Assembly (NCBI GenBank): GCA_013140985.1
Contig: JABFRU010000070.1
Coordinates: forward strand, 1-57,629
Source: Chitinophagaceae bacterium
GTDB taxonomy: Bacteria; Bacteroidota; Bacteroidia; Chitinophagales; Chitinophagaceae
Direction: 5' to 3'
DNA length: 57,629 bases
Below, piece after piece: positions 32,174 through 41,990 of this stretch. The notes below the pieces were generated by a model. The model made no database searches. It saw nothing but the letters and a program-made list of their open reading frames with translations, and was not told where the DNA came from. Every line of letters begins with the position of its first letter. The first letter of the stretch is position 1. The position numbers and the translations under genes are program-made.

Positions 32174-34714
32174 CTAAAAACCTTTCTTTTTATTCAATGC
32201 AATGATATTGGCCAATAAACGATAAGCCCCCGGCACACCGGCAGGTAATTCCCGGAAAAATACAAGCCCGGTATAAGTGAACCAGCCCTTTCCATATTTA
32301 GCCACCAGCAAACTTCCATCATCTGATTTTTCACCCGGGTCACTCATGCCGATCAGCTTTTCAAATTTACCTGTTGTATCGCTGCCATGATAAATACTTC
32401 TTTCCTGTATCCATCCTGTAAAATCCTCATCCGTTATTTTATTGGGGAAATTAAATACAGGATGTTCGGGGTTTAGCATGGTCACTTTTGCATTCTCATC
32501 CGTTACTCTTGTACGGGTGATATTGAAATTATAAGGAGCAATTTTAGCTCTTACCGGCCCGATATTAGTGCTGGTATTGTACTGAACAATCAGGTTGCCG
32601 CCGTCATTCACATATTTCATGAGTTTGTCGTAATACTTATTCATCCATTCATTGGTATTATAAGCTCTTACGCCGGTAATGATGGCATCGAATTTATCGA
32701 GGTTATTTTTTGAAAGCTCTTTTTCTGTGAGCATGTTCACTTCATAACCCATTTGTTCCAATGCTTCGGGCACTTTATCACCTGCACCGGCGATATAGGC
32801 GATCCTTTTATTGTAGGTCTTCAATGATATCTGGATCAGGTTGGTCGTGGCTTCCTTAAAATAATTAATGAATGGTATATGTTCGTAGGAAATAGTTTTC
32901 CGGTAGCCCGCATATAAAGGCTTATCTCCTTTTTTCAGATCTACTGAAAAGGATTCCTGTAAACTTTCGCCGGGTTTTTTCGGCCTAATAATAGAAGAAA
33001 CATAATTAGAGGGATTGCTCCAGGTTCCATACTGGAAATTATCTTTATCAGCGAACCATTTATCTGAATGATTCACCCGGAAAGAATAAAGAATTGAATC
33101 CTTCAGGTTCCTTTTGAAGTGTACCTGCACTTTAACCGCACTATCATTAATAGAAAAATTATTGTCCTCGACAAAATCAAACTCAACTGCCGGGATAACA
33201 ACTAATGGTTCATATAATTCACCTTTGACCGGATCAGTGAATTTATATTTTACAGGTTTTACAAAACTAAGTTGCTGTCCCTCGATCTCCACGATAATGT
33301 TTGCCCAATAGGTTGGGTCCACATCGGGCTTCCCGATCAATTGCTGATCCTTCACATTAAAATAACCTTCTTCCATTTTATTCTCCAGCCAATAAGGTTG
33401 TGTAATAGCTGAACCGGGATGAACAAATATTGTTTTTGAAAAATTAAAATTTCTGTTCTTACTTAATACCTGGTTGAAGCTGCTGTCAAAAACATTGGCA
33501 GCTCTTACAGAAACTTTAGTAAGTTTTGCATTAACGCCAAGACGGTTATTAAAAGAAAAATTGACCCTTATTGAGTCGCCATGCACAGCGATCTGCTGCG
33601 CCGAAGTTGCATCCAGAAACAAACCGCTGCATTGCTCAATAAGTTTTTTGATCTCCTCCATTTTTTGTTGCTTCCACATTTCATCTGTATATCTGTCCGT
33701 CTTTGAAGTATATAGCTGCTCCCCTGAAAGACTTGTACTGATGATACTATAGAGCCTGACTAATCCTTTTACCGATCTCTCAGGATGAAGAAAGTCAAAA
33801 GAAGCGGCTAAACTATCTATCACTTTTTCTATCGCAGGTCCATCCGGCACTTTTTTCCACGTCATCTCCACTCCATCCATCAGGTCAGTAGCAGGTGCAT
33901 TACCTCCTGTTGTTCTAAAATACTCCAATGCCTCTCCTCTCGATGCCGGCACACCAAAGCCCTGGCTCTTATGCTGGCTGCGGCTGGCGGCAGATATCTC
34001 ACCATAACTTTTTCCCAATAAAGGATTATATCCACCAACATCTAATTTATACTGATCATTACTCTGTGTATTGGTGCCGCCAAAATTGAATGTGTTCCAT
34101 AAAATTCTTTTGGCCTGCCAAACACTTACATATTTTAATTGTTCGGGAAAGCGATTGGGATCGGCAGCAGCAGCGAATGCTTCATTGGCTAAAATACCGG
34201 ACGCCGTATGATGTCCATGACCGCCTTCACCGGTGGTTGGAAATCTTGTTATGATAACATCGGGCTGAAACTTTCTTATCACCCACACCACATCACTCAA
34301 TATTTTTTCTTTATCCCATTTGGTAAATGTTTCTTCCGGGTTTTTGGAATAACCAAAATCATACGCTCTTGTAAAAAATTGTTCGCCTCCATCCACTCTT
34401 CTTGCAGCCAATAGTTCCTGTGTTCGTATCAATCCTAATTCAATGCCTTGCTCATCACCTATCAGGTTTTGACCTCCATCACCTCTTGTTAATGATAAAT
34501 AACCGGTTCGGTATAACCTGTCTTTGGATAAATAAGAGATCAACCTTGTATTCTCATCATCAGGATGTGCCGCTATATATAAAACAGAACCCAGCACATT
34601 CAATTTGCGTATAGCCTGGTACATTTCAGCAGAGTTCCAGCCGGGAGGTGCCTGTGAAAAAGAACAGGGTGCAAGGAACAAGGCACAAGTGAGGATCAAA
34701 AAAAATCTTCGCAT
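32174..34714 (-). CDS. Exported PIG-L family deacetylase with ThuA/GATase-like C-terminal domain
   Basis: 846 residues with a signal peptide (MRRFFLILTCALFLAPCSFSQ). The PIG-L/LmbE fold is at about 35-250, with metal motif AHPDDE (His50, Asp53) and the downstream histidine cluster GHGHHTASG (His166-His169). Known members deacetylate N-acetylglucosaminyl conjugates (LmbE, MshB, PIG-L). The middle (about 380-620) is beta-rich. The last 200 residues look like a ThuA/class-I-GATase-like fold: RIAYIAGAGDKVPEALEQMG, FDAIITGVRAYN, and YVNDGGNLIVQYN. The domain pairing is common in large Bacteroidota PIG-L proteins. It is predicted to act in the periplasm on amino-sugar polymers or glycans; the substrate is unknown. 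Part of its signal peptide is encoded by a heptamer repeat. Confidence 0.88.
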   Translation of the reverse strand: MRRFFLILTCALFLAPCSFSQAPPGWNSAEMYQAIRKLNVLGSVLYIAAHPDDENTRLISYLSKDRLYRTGYLSLTRGDGGQNLIGDEQGIELGLIRTQELLAARRVDGGEQFFTRAYDFGYSKNPEETFTKWDKEKILSDVVWVIRKFQPDVIITRFPTTGEGGHGHHTASGILANEAFAAAADPNRFPEQLKYVSVWQAKRILWNTFNFGGTNTQSNDQYKLDVGGYNPLLGKSYGEISAASRSQHKSQGFGVPASRGEALEYFRTTGGNAPATDLMDGVEMTWKKVPDGPAIEKVIDSLAASFDFLHPERSVKGLVRLYSIISTSLSGEQLYTSKTDRYTDEMWKQQKMEEIKKLIEQCSGLFLDATSAQQIAVHGDSIRVNFSFNNRLGVNAKLTKVSVRAANVFDSSFNQVLSKNRNFNFSKTIFVHPGSAITQPYWLENKMEEGYFNVKDQQLIGKPDVDPTYWANIIVEIEGQQLSFVKPVKYKFTDPVKGELYEPLVVIPAVEFDFVEDNNFSINDSAVKVQVHFKRNLKDSILYSFRVNHSDKWFADKDNFQYGTWSNPSNYVSSIIRPKKPGESLQESFSVDLKKGDKPLYAGYRKTISYEHIPFINYFKEATTNLIQISLKTYNKRIAYIAGAGDKVPEALEQMGYEVNMLTEKELSKNNLDKFDAIITGVRAYNTNEWMNKYYDKLMKYVNDGGNLIVQYNTSTNIGPVRAKIAPYNFNITRTRVTDENAKVTMLNPEHPVFNFPNKITDEDFTGWIQERSIYHGSDTTGKFEKLIGMSDPGEKSDDGSLLVAKYGKGWFTYTGLVFFRELPAGVPGAYRLLANIIALNKKKGF
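34665..34692 (-). repeat. Heptamer array within the PIG-L signal-peptide codons
   Basis: Four tandem heptamers on the plus strand (CAGGGTG, CAAGGAA, CAAGGCA, CAAGTGA; 34665-34692) coincide with the codons of the hydrophobic core of the PIG-L signal peptide. Similar words occur in the degenerate array at 24862-24941. Confidence 0.65.
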
Positions 34715-34776
34715 TGCATGTAATTATTCAGCGAATATAACTGCTATTTGCCAAGCCATTCCAACCACCGGTATAA

Positions 34777-34805
34777 AAAAGGTCCCGCTATTGGCGAGAC
34801 CTTTT
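34777..34805 (-). terminator. Terminator of the flotillin-like gene
   Basis: AAAAGGTC (34777-34784) pairs with GACCTTTT (34798-34805), and an inner CGC/GCG pair closes the loop. On the minus strand a run of T follows. It lies 21 bases past the stop at 34826. Confidence 0.88.
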
Positions 34806-34825
34806 CTTTTAACTTCTCTTATTAC

Positions 34826-36751
34826 TTAATTCTTCTTCCCGGTGTTATCATTGCCACTTATTTTCTTACCCAACCTTTCGAGTAATTCAAGGCCGAGCAA
34901 ACCGCTGATGCCGCCATTGGCACTGTCACCGGTTCCGCCGATCAATACGTCAGGCATGATCTTTACATTTTGTGTAGCTACTGACTCCATTATTTTCAGT
35001 TGGGTAAAATTATCCCCACCCATGGCAGCCACAGACAATTTATAAGACTCGGCATTTGATTTACCAATGGCCAATATCTTTTCAGCTTCAGCATTACCTG
35101 TCAGCGAAATTTGCTCTGCATTGGCCTTGGCCAGCAATTCAATTTTTTCTGATTCTGCTTTGGCCAGCAATCTTACTTTCTCTGCTTCTCCGGTGGCCAT
35201 TAATCTCATCCTGTCTCCTTCTGCATTCGCCTGCAGGCGCACACTGTTGGCATCACCGGTTGCTTTTTTTACTGAAGCATCGGCAATACGTTCAGCGATC
35301 AATACACCCTGGTCGGCTTTTACAATCTCTTTTTGCATATCAGCAATAGCGGTTTCCTTTTCCAGTGTTTGTCTTGTTTCCTGCGCTTTCTTCTCTGTAT
35401 CATAAGTGATCTTTTGTTCTTCCGCCAGTTTGCGGTCGGTCAATGTTTTCATCAAACTTTCAGGAGGAACGATATCACCGATCAGTGTATCCACCCCATA
35501 AACGTTGTATTGCTCCAATACTTTCCCGATATGATCTTTTGCCGATTGCTGCCTTTCCTTTCTTGTTCCTAAGAAAGCGATCACATCACTGTCCTGTGCA
35601 CTGTTACGGAAATAGTTACCGATGGTTGGTTCCAGTACCTGGCTTACCAGGTTATTCATGTTACCAAAACGGGCAATAACTTTTGGCGCTTCGGTAGTGG
35701 GTATATGAATGATCTGCGATACATCGAGATTAAAAGGAAAGCCATCCTTGCTACGAACAGTAATGGTAGAAAGATTTTTATCCAACTGGTGCGATTCACT
35801 TCTGGCGCTGGCCCAGTTCAACACAAGGTTGGTGGTCGGCACTAATTCAACTTTCATGATGTAAGGATTCACCGGGTATTTACCGGGACCTAATGGTTCA
35901 GCCCAAACTCCTTTTTGTCCCCTGGAGACAATATTCCCATGTTTGAATTCAATTCCGCTCGTATCTACACCATCTGCGCCCACATAAGAAATAACAACAC
36001 CCACATGACCGATCGGTATCTCCAGCATCTTCACCATTTCCAGTTTGGCGAACCAGGGATTTAAGAAATAAGAACCCGCCAGTATTACCTGCTCCTGCAA
36101 ACCTTTAAGACCTTCGCTGCTCAAAAATTTATCAACGTCCTGGAATTTATTATGCCCTTCAATGATCTTTCCGGCTATCTGGCCTTCATCCAATGGTCTT
36201 CCTTCCAATGTTGTCATAACGCCTACCGCATTATCCGGTATAAAAGTCATATCAGTCAATTCAATTTCGAACAACAATGTATTGATACGATAGGAGCCCG
36301 GAGCGATGATCGCTGTTTGACGACCTTTTCGTCCGCCATTATTCAAAAACGCCTGCGCATCCTGGAATGAATCGCAATCAACCTTACGGGCAAGGATGCG
36401 ACCTACTTCCAATTCTGCGCCGTCTTTGGCCAATATCAAACCGATCTTACCGGTAGGTATAACAATGAAAGGCTGGAAGGTGATAGAATATTGCCATATC
36501 CATTTCCAGAAATAAACGCCGGGTGGCAATGTCTGTGCCTGGAAACCAGCTTCCCCTTTAGTAGCAATGATGCGGCCTTCCGGCAATTCCTGGTGACCAA
36601 AGAGTACGAACTTTTTAGTGACCAGCCCGATCTTATCCTCCGGTACAATGACGAGTCCGAAGAAGACACGCAAAATGAATTTATAAAATAATAAAAGAAA
36701 AAGCGGGATACCTATGATAAGGCTCCACTTGATGATTTCTTGAGATTCCAT
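34826..36751 (-). CDS. Flotillin-like SPFH/band-7 membrane protein
   Basis: 641 residues. One N-terminal membrane helix (about 8-33, WSLIIGIPLFLLLFYKFILRVF) is followed by a long SPFH/band-7 region, including repeated segments of the ILAKDGAELEVGRILARKV type (about 40-420). From about 440 a coiled-coil domain runs with Glu/Ala-rich repeats (LAEEQKITYDTEKKAQET, KADQGVLIAERIADA, then GEAEKVRLLAKAESEKIELL). The C-terminus is a glycine-rich tail. Flotillins oligomerise into membrane microdomain scaffolds at the inner membrane. The protein is longer than typical flotillins (about 500 residues) because of extra band-7-like segments. It is monocistronic by position, with its own terminator. Confidence 0.9.
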   Translation of the reverse strand: MESQEIIKWSLIIGIPLFLLLFYKFILRVFFGLVIVPEDKIGLVTKKFVLFGHQELPEGRIIATKGEAGFQAQTLPPGVYFWKWIWQYSITFQPFIVIPTGKIGLILAKDGAELEVGRILARKVDCDSFQDAQAFLNNGGRKGRQTAIIAPGSYRINTLLFEIELTDMTFIPDNAVGVMTTLEGRPLDEGQIAGKIIEGHNKFQDVDKFLSSEGLKGLQEQVILAGSYFLNPWFAKLEMVKMLEIPIGHVGVVISYVGADGVDTSGIEFKHGNIVSRGQKGVWAEPLGPGKYPVNPYIMKVELVPTTNLVLNWASARSESHQLDKNLSTITVRSKDGFPFNLDVSQIIHIPTTEAPKVIARFGNMNNLVSQVLEPTIGNYFRNSAQDSDVIAFLGTRKERQQSAKDHIGKVLEQYNVYGVDTLIGDIVPPESLMKTLTDRKLAEEQKITYDTEKKAQETRQTLEKETAIADMQKEIVKADQGVLIAERIADASVKKATGDANSVRLQANAEGDRMRLMATGEAEKVRLLAKAESEKIELLAKANAEQISLTGNAEAEKILAIGKSNAESYKLSVAAMGGDNFTQLKIMESVATQNVKIMPDVLIGGTGDSANGGISGLLGLELLERLGKKISGNDNTGKKN

Positions 36752-37103
36752 GGTGGTATTAATTATTAGTGATTGAAATTATTTTTTTTGACAGACAAGG
36801 GCTGCCTCCTGCAGAGTATTCTCCACACAAGTTTTCAACAGCAATATGCTGTTGCTTATTTCAGCCTGGTACTAAAAGGGAGGTGATGTATTGTAGATAG
36901 TAAACCTGATCAATGCGGGAAGACACATATTATAACTGTCATAACCATCACATTCGTCTGTTTCCATGTTGGAATAAATTGAAACATAAATTTACATAAA
37001 AGCAAAATCCGCTCTCTAAAAGAGGCTGACTTTATTTATTTATCCACGTTGCAAATCAGCAACTGGTTCAACAGCAATCTATTCCCCTATTGCCTGGAAA
37101 AAA
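36752..37103. other. Gene-free spacer upstream of the flotillin gene
   Basis: No gene was found in this 352-base spacer between the flotillin start and the pseudogene stop. A perfect CAACAGC/GCTGTTG hairpin with AATAT loop is at 36836-36854. A smaller GCTCTCTAAAAGAGGC-like fold is near 37010. The flotillin promoter must lie here on the minus strand, but no clear TAnnTTTG box was seen. Confidence 0.6.
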
Positions 37104-37591
37104 CTACTTCTCAATCTTAAAGCCATTGGCATCTGCATATTCCCGGTAAGCTTTCTGCATTTCTTCCACAGCTTCATTACTTTGACCAGCCAATTTCTTA
37201 ATGATTTCCAGTTTATCTTTTCTTACTTCTTCAGTAGCTACAGTGGCCCAGTTTAGATACGCCGGGTAGTTGCTTTTCATATAATTAAAATAGCGGATTA
37301 CTGCCGACCGGAAAGCTTCAACTCATTTGGCATCAGGTAAAGGTATTTTGCTGATCTCGCCGTTTTTTTTTCCTGAACCAATGCTTCCGTTTTAACAGTA
37401 AGAGCAGCAATACTATCGTAAAAACCGGGGCTAGTATATATTTCCATTTGCAATTTGGCAGAATCTATCTGTCGCTGCAATTTTTTTTCGATGCCGATAA
37501 TGTTTTTGCTGTATTGAACCCCGGCTTTGTTTGTTTGCAGGAGGCTATTACGGTAAAGAGTATTGCTGCAAAAAAAAATCCTTTTATACAT
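37104..37591 (-). pseudogene. Frameshifted lipoprotein gene
   Basis: A protein can be read only by switching frames. (1) From the ATG at 37591, MYKRIFF passes into AAILFTVIASCKQTK, a lipoprotein signal with lipobox, only if one T is removed from the T9 tract (37570-37578). (2) The body KNIIGIEKKLQRQIDSAKLQ to KYLYLMPNE lies in another frame. (3) After NE, a further shift gives VEAFRSAVIRYFNYMKSNY and ends ANGFKIEK at the TAG at 37104-37106. Without shifts the frame stops at about 37298. The complete product would be about 160 residues, a helical lipoprotein of unknown family. It lies 27 bases downstream of the M14 peptidase gene on the same strand. True decay and homopolymer sequencing error are both possible. 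Confidence 0.75.
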
Positions 37592-37618
37592 TTCAATGAT
37601 TGAAATGGAATTCAAAAA

Positions 37619-40138
37619 TTATTGCCCGACAAGAAATACTGCATTACATAACATCAGCTTTCCATTTTCCCAAAAACTGCGGAACATTATATTATCTGCG
37701 AGGTAAGTAACGCTGCCCCTGCCCATGCTTTGCACTGCGAATAATACACCATCTTTCAATTTTGACTGCAGTGTTGATCCTACAAAACCGGCCACCTGGT
37801 TCTCTTTTTTTATCACACCCACATTCCATCCATCTTTCATGAACTCATAAATATTATCATCCTGCTTCAATGTAAAAAAATGATCGGGATATCCAAATGC
37901 CAGGGGATGGGTATTATCCAGGTTCACTTTCCAGATAGAACCCGGTGTGACGCTTGAAACAGCATCTCTCTCCCTTTCTTCATAAATTTTTAATGCCGCA
38001 TAACTATCACTGTCTTTTGAATCTTTTTCTTCCCCATCTTTTTTGACTTTGATGCCCCATTCCGCTTTTGCCAACTGTGCAACGGCATTCTCCATTGCGA
38101 CTACCCTTCCACCATTATTCACCCAGCTTTTGAATCGTTCCATATCTTCTTTACTACTTAAGAAACGGTAATTACCATCCGGCATGATGAGCACATCTAC
38201 ATTATTCCAGTTCATTCTTTCAAGATCGGTAACGAGTACCTGGCTAATTGGATACTCCAATTCCTGGTCAAAGAAATGCCAGATACTTCCTGAAGCCGTA
38301 GCGCCGATGGCATCGCCGGTTACCAATACAATCCTCGGCGCTTTCAATGGATGCACTTTATCACTTCCAAAATCAAAGCCTTTATCAACCATGCCGCCTG
38401 TAACAGGAAACAACTGAACATTGCAGGCATCAGCGACCTCTCTTACTGTTGCAAATAAATTACTCCCTGATCTTTTATTGGCTGTTTTTAAAATAATAAT
38501 AGAACCCCTGTCAAATTTGTTCCCGTTTATTTCAAATGACTCTTCTGCATAGCGAAGCAAAATTCCTTTTTGCAATAACTGGCCGGCAGCTTTTGCACTG
38601 TTTGTTCCCAGCCACGGCATCACATAACCATACTCAGTTTCTTTATTGGCTGCTTTTGTTTTTACAACAGAGCCGTTTCCGGCTATTTTATCTTTTGATG
38701 CATAGGTCGTCAATCCATATACATAAGGCAGCGACCATGCAGTAATATCATAGGTAACAGAATCAGACAGTTTTGACCTTGGCTCGAATAAAACATTTAC
38801 CAATGCAGAACGGGGCTGGTAAGCACTAACAACAATATCATTACCTGATACGGTAAATGATTCTTCTTTTCCCGTTATATAATTATATCCTTTGCTACTG
38901 CCGGAGCCACGGTTGTATTCAATGCCATTTTTATCCAACAACTCAAGCAACTGCCCGATACGCTGTGCATCCTGCGGCTGATTTTTTATTACATAACTCT
39001 TATACTCACCAAAACCAGCACTGACTGCTGTGTTGAAATATTTTCTGAATTCTTTTATCAGCCGGTTAGCATTTATTGAAGAAATTTCAATAGTGCTCAT
39101 GGAAGTAGTGAAGTGATGAGTCGCCCTGTCAACCAATGTCAATGTATCTCCTTCATCATTGATAGCGCCCAATCCACCAGCCGGACCCCCACCTTGTTCG
39201 TATGTCATACCAATGGAACCATTGTAAACCGGGTAAGTGTCGCCATAAGAAGGATAAAAAAGATCGAAGACTTCCCTGGTAAAATAAAGCCAGTTGTTCT
39301 GGTCAAAATATTTTGCATTGTTCTTGCCGATCGTCATTTGAAATTCTCTTTGCCATGGAGTGATCACTTCATGAAAAGGCTCGGCGGCCGGAGCAAAATA
39401 ATAGGGCTCATTCACTCCCTGCTCATGATAATCCACATGTACCTGCGGCATCCATTGCGAATACATTTTAATACGTTGCTGGCTTTCAATTTGAGTTTGC
39501 CATGCCCAGTCACGGTTAAGATCAAAAGTGTAATGATTGGTTCTTCCCTGCGGCCAGGGCTCCCGGTGCTCTCTTGTCATCAGTTGTGGATTCATTTTTT
39601 TTCCCACAGCAGAATTGAACCAGTTCACATAACGATCTCTTCCATCAGGATTGATGCATGGATCAATGATCACAACTGTATTCTTTAACCATTCTTTTGT
39701 TTTTGTATTGGAAGGATCGGTCAGTGCATATAATGTCAGCATTGCTGCTTCTGATGAAGAAGGCTCATTGCCATGCACATTATAACTTAGCCAGACGATA
39801 ACGGGTGCAGTTTCTTCCTGCGGAGCGGCTTTATCTTTTGCCAAATTAGCCAGGCGAAGATTATTTAACCTGATCTGTTCAAGATTCCTGATATTCTCAA
39901 CAGTAGAAATAAAACTTAGCAGCAAAGGTCTGCCTTCATAAGTTTCTCCGTACGGCTGCAACTTCATTACAGTTGTTGAATTGGCGGCTACATGATTAAA
40001 ATAGTTCACAATTTTCCAATAGGGTGTATAGCGGCTGCCGATCTTATATCCCAAAAATTCTTCCGGCGATTTTAATTGTGCATTCGTAGCAACAAAAAAA
40101 AGTAGCAATAATAACAGGGCTTGCATCTTCTTCAGCAT
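37619..40138 (-). CDS. Exported M14-family zinc carboxypeptidase with GATase-like C-terminal part
   Basis: 839 residues with a signal peptide (MLKKMQALLLLLLFFVATNAQ). M14 metallocarboxypeptidase features: HGNEP (zinc ligands His122 and Glu125), INPDGRDRY (about 162-170), LNRDW with substrate-binding Arg209, VDYHEQG with candidate ligand His238, and MTYEQGGG with the likely catalytic Glu314. The last about 250 residues contain VLVTDLERMNWNNVDVLIMPDG and WVNNGGRVVAMENAVAQL, resembling a class-I GATase/ThuA-like fold. It removes C-terminal residues from peptides or murein-like substrates outside the inner membrane. This large M14/GATase form is typical of Bacteroidota. The distal neighbour is the frameshifted lipoprotein gene. 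Confidence 0.9.
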   Translation of the reverse strand: MLKKMQALLLLLLFFVATNAQLKSPEEFLGYKIGSRYTPYWKIVNYFNHVAANSTTVMKLQPYGETYEGRPLLLSFISTVENIRNLEQIRLNNLRLANLAKDKAAPQEETAPVIVWLSYNVHGNEPSSSEAAMLTLYALTDPSNTKTKEWLKNTVVIIDPCINPDGRDRYVNWFNSAVGKKMNPQLMTREHREPWPQGRTNHYTFDLNRDWAWQTQIESQQRIKMYSQWMPQVHVDYHEQGVNEPYYFAPAAEPFHEVITPWQREFQMTIGKNNAKYFDQNNWLYFTREVFDLFYPSYGDTYPVYNGSIGMTYEQGGGPAGGLGAINDEGDTLTLVDRATHHFTTSMSTIEISSINANRLIKEFRKYFNTAVSAGFGEYKSYVIKNQPQDAQRIGQLLELLDKNGIEYNRGSGSSKGYNYITGKEESFTVSGNDIVVSAYQPRSALVNVLFEPRSKLSDSVTYDITAWSLPYVYGLTTYASKDKIAGNGSVVKTKAANKETEYGYVMPWLGTNSAKAAGQLLQKGILLRYAEESFEINGNKFDRGSIIILKTANKRSGSNLFATVREVADACNVQLFPVTGGMVDKGFDFGSDKVHPLKAPRIVLVTGDAIGATASGSIWHFFDQELEYPISQVLVTDLERMNWNNVDVLIMPDGNYRFLSSKEDMERFKSWVNNGGRVVAMENAVAQLAKAEWGIKVKKDGEEKDSKDSDSYAALKIYEERERDAVSSVTPGSIWKVNLDNTHPLAFGYPDHFFTLKQDDNIYEFMKDGWNVGVIKKENQVAGFVGSTLQSKLKDGVLFAVQSMGRGSVTYLADNIMFRSFWENGKLMLCNAVFLVGQ

Positions 40139-40174
40139 AATAAAAATTTAAGAAGGCAATTTAAGGAATAGAGA

Positions 40175-40230
40175 GAAGACAGGAAGACCGAAAGTCGGAA
40201 ACTCCGGTCTTCATGGCTTTCCGGTTCCGG
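40175..40230. repeat. Inverted heptamer arrays, GAAGACC/CGGAAAC type
   Basis: Left heptamers GAAGACA, GGAAGAC, CGAAAGT, CGGAAAC (40175-40202) run directly into TCCGGTC, TTCATGG, CTTTCCG, GTTCCGG (40203-40230). GAAGACCG (40183-40190) and CGGTCTTC (40205-40212) pair perfectly. It lies in the divergent spacer between the M14 and gamma-glutamyltransferase genes, unlike most arrays here, which lie between gene ends. Confidence 0.75.
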
Positions 40231-40242
40231 GCATATTTTTAG

Positions 40243-40250
40243 TATCTTTC
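40243..40250 (+). promoter_or_regulatory. Possible -7 box of the gamma-glutamyltransferase gene
   Basis: TATCTTTC differs from TAnnTTTG at the last base and ends 18 bases before the ATG at 40269. No clear -33 box precedes it. Confidence 0.4.
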
Positions 40251-40268
40251 AGCAAACAAATCACTTGC

Positions 40269-41984
40269 ATGAAGAGAATTATTGCAACACTTCTTCTTAT
40301 CATTAGTTTTTACTTTGGTTTCAGCCAAAAAAGTAATAGCCCGGCTACCCCGATCAATACTTACAATTACAGCAGCCCAAAAAAAATCATAGCGACACAA
40401 GGGGCAGTTGTATCGGCACATCCATTGGCCAGCAAAGTGGGTATAGAAATTTTAAAGATGGGTGGCAATGCAATAGATGCAGCTATCGCTACACAATTAG
40501 CATTGGCGGTTGTATATCCACAGGCCGGTAATCTCGGTGGCGGTGGTTTTACTGTAGCAAGACTGGCAGATGGAAAAGAAATTACAATCGATTACCGTGA
40601 AATGGCACCCGGTAATGCTAACCGGGATATGTACCTGGATGAAAAAGGCGACCCCTTGCATGAGAAAAGCCAGGAAGGACATCTTTCCAGCGGAGTGCCG
40701 GGAACAGTGGCCGGTTTATTTGCATCCTATAAATATGCAAAACTTCCATTTTCAACATTGATCCAGCCTGCGATCGACATCGCTGAAAAAGGGTTTGTGA
40801 TCACCAAGAGACAAGCCCAATCGTTTAATGCGTTACAAGAAAATTTGAAAAAATACAATACTGTATCCCCGGTATTCATAAAAGAAAATTGGGCAGCCGG
40901 TGATACATTGATACAAACCGACCTGGCCAATACATTAAAACGAATTAGAGATAAAGGCGAGGCCGGGTTTTATGAAGGTGAAACAGCAAGGTTGATCGTA
41001 GAAGAAATGAAAAGAGGCAGCGGCATTATTACATTGGATGATCTGAAAAATTACAAAGCTATCAGCCGTGAACCGCACAGCTTTCATTATAAAGGCTACA
41101 AAATAATCAGCATGCCTATGCCCAGCAGCGGCGGATTATTGCTGAACCAGATGATGAAGATGATCGAGAACAGGGAGATCGGCAAGATGGGTTTTCTTTC
41201 TGTGCAGGCAATTCAACTGATGGTGGAAGTGGAACGGAGAGCATTTGCAGACAGGGCCAAATACATGGGCGATGCCGATTTTTATAATGTGCCGGTTGAC
41301 AAATTATGCAGCCCTGCCTATTTACAGGAAAGAATGATGAACTATGATCCGGCAAAAGCAACGCCCAGTTCAACTATTCAGCCGGGAACCGTAGCAGGTT
41401 ATGAAAGTGAAGAAACCACTCATTTAAGTGTGATAGATAAAGACGGTAATGCAGTCGCAGTGACCACCACATTAAATGATTCGTACGGCAGTAAAACAGT
41501 GGTGGGTGGCGCCGGTTTCTTTTTAAATGATGAGATGGATGATTTCAGTATCAAGCCCGGTGTACCTAATATGTATGGTGCTGTAGGCGGTGAAGCCAAT
41601 GCCATCAAACCGGGAAAAAGAATGTTGAGTTCAATGACGCCGACCATTGTACTGAAAGACAATTATCCCTATTTGGTGATAGGGACACCCGGAGGAACTA
41701 CGATACCTACATCGGTATTTCAAACAATTGTTGATATTATAGAATTTGGAATGACGACAGAAGATGCGGTCTGGAAGGCAAAATTCCATCACCAATGGCT
41801 GCCGGATCATATAGAGATCGAAAGAGCCATCCCCGAAAAAACAAGAGAGGCATTAAGAATAATGGGCTACACCGTAGTGGACAGGGGACCTATCGGAAGA
41901 ACAGAGTTGATAAAAGTTATATCCCGTAAAAAAATTGAAGCAGTGGCCGATGTGCGGGGTGATGATGCAGCGGAAGGCTATTAG
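40269..41984 (+). CDS. ggt: Gamma-glutamyltransferase (exported)
   Basis: 571-residue proenzyme with a signal peptide (MKRIIATLLLIISFYFGFSQ). It self-cleaves to a large and a small subunit. The nucleophile is the first Thr of TTHLSVIDKDGNAV (Thr383), with cleavage after Glu382. Other family motifs are ASKVGIEILKMGGNAIDAA, YPQAGNLGGGGF, IDYREMAPG (substrate-carboxylate Arg), TTLNDSYG, LNDEMDDFS, and the ending TPTIVLKDNYPYLVIGTPGGTTI (oxyanion loop). It transfers or hydrolyses gamma-glutamyl groups such as that of glutathione in the periplasm. Length matches the family and no key residue is missing. It is divergent from the M14 gene. A GCS2 ligase is encoded 13 kb downstream, but no direct link is shown. 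Confidence 0.95.
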   Translation: MKRIIATLLLIISFYFGFSQKSNSPATPINTYNYSSPKKIIATQGAVVSAHPLASKVGIEILKMGGNAIDAAIATQLALAVVYPQAGNLGGGGFTVARLADGKEITIDYREMAPGNANRDMYLDEKGDPLHEKSQEGHLSSGVPGTVAGLFASYKYAKLPFSTLIQPAIDIAEKGFVITKRQAQSFNALQENLKKYNTVSPVFIKENWAAGDTLIQTDLANTLKRIRDKGEAGFYEGETARLIVEEMKRGSGIITLDDLKNYKAISREPHSFHYKGYKIISMPMPSSGGLLLNQMMKMIENREIGKMGFLSVQAIQLMVEVERRAFADRAKYMGDADFYNVPVDKLCSPAYLQERMMNYDPAKATPSSTIQPGTVAGYESEETTHLSVIDKDGNAVAVTTTLNDSYGSKTVVGGAGFFLNDEMDDFSIKPGVPNMYGAVGGEANAIKPGKRMLSSMTPTIVLKDNYPYLVIGTPGGTTIPTSVFQTIVDIIEFGMTTEDAVWKAKFHHQWLPDHIEIERAIPEKTREALRIMGYTVVDRGPIGRTELIKVISRKKIEAVADVRGDDAAEGY

Positions 41985-41990
41985 ATAAAA

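Noticed and set aside
39113-39688. 191-codon open frame on the plus strand
   Set aside because: It lies wholly opposite the M14 peptidase, whose zinc motifs are intact. The antisense product has no recognisable domain.
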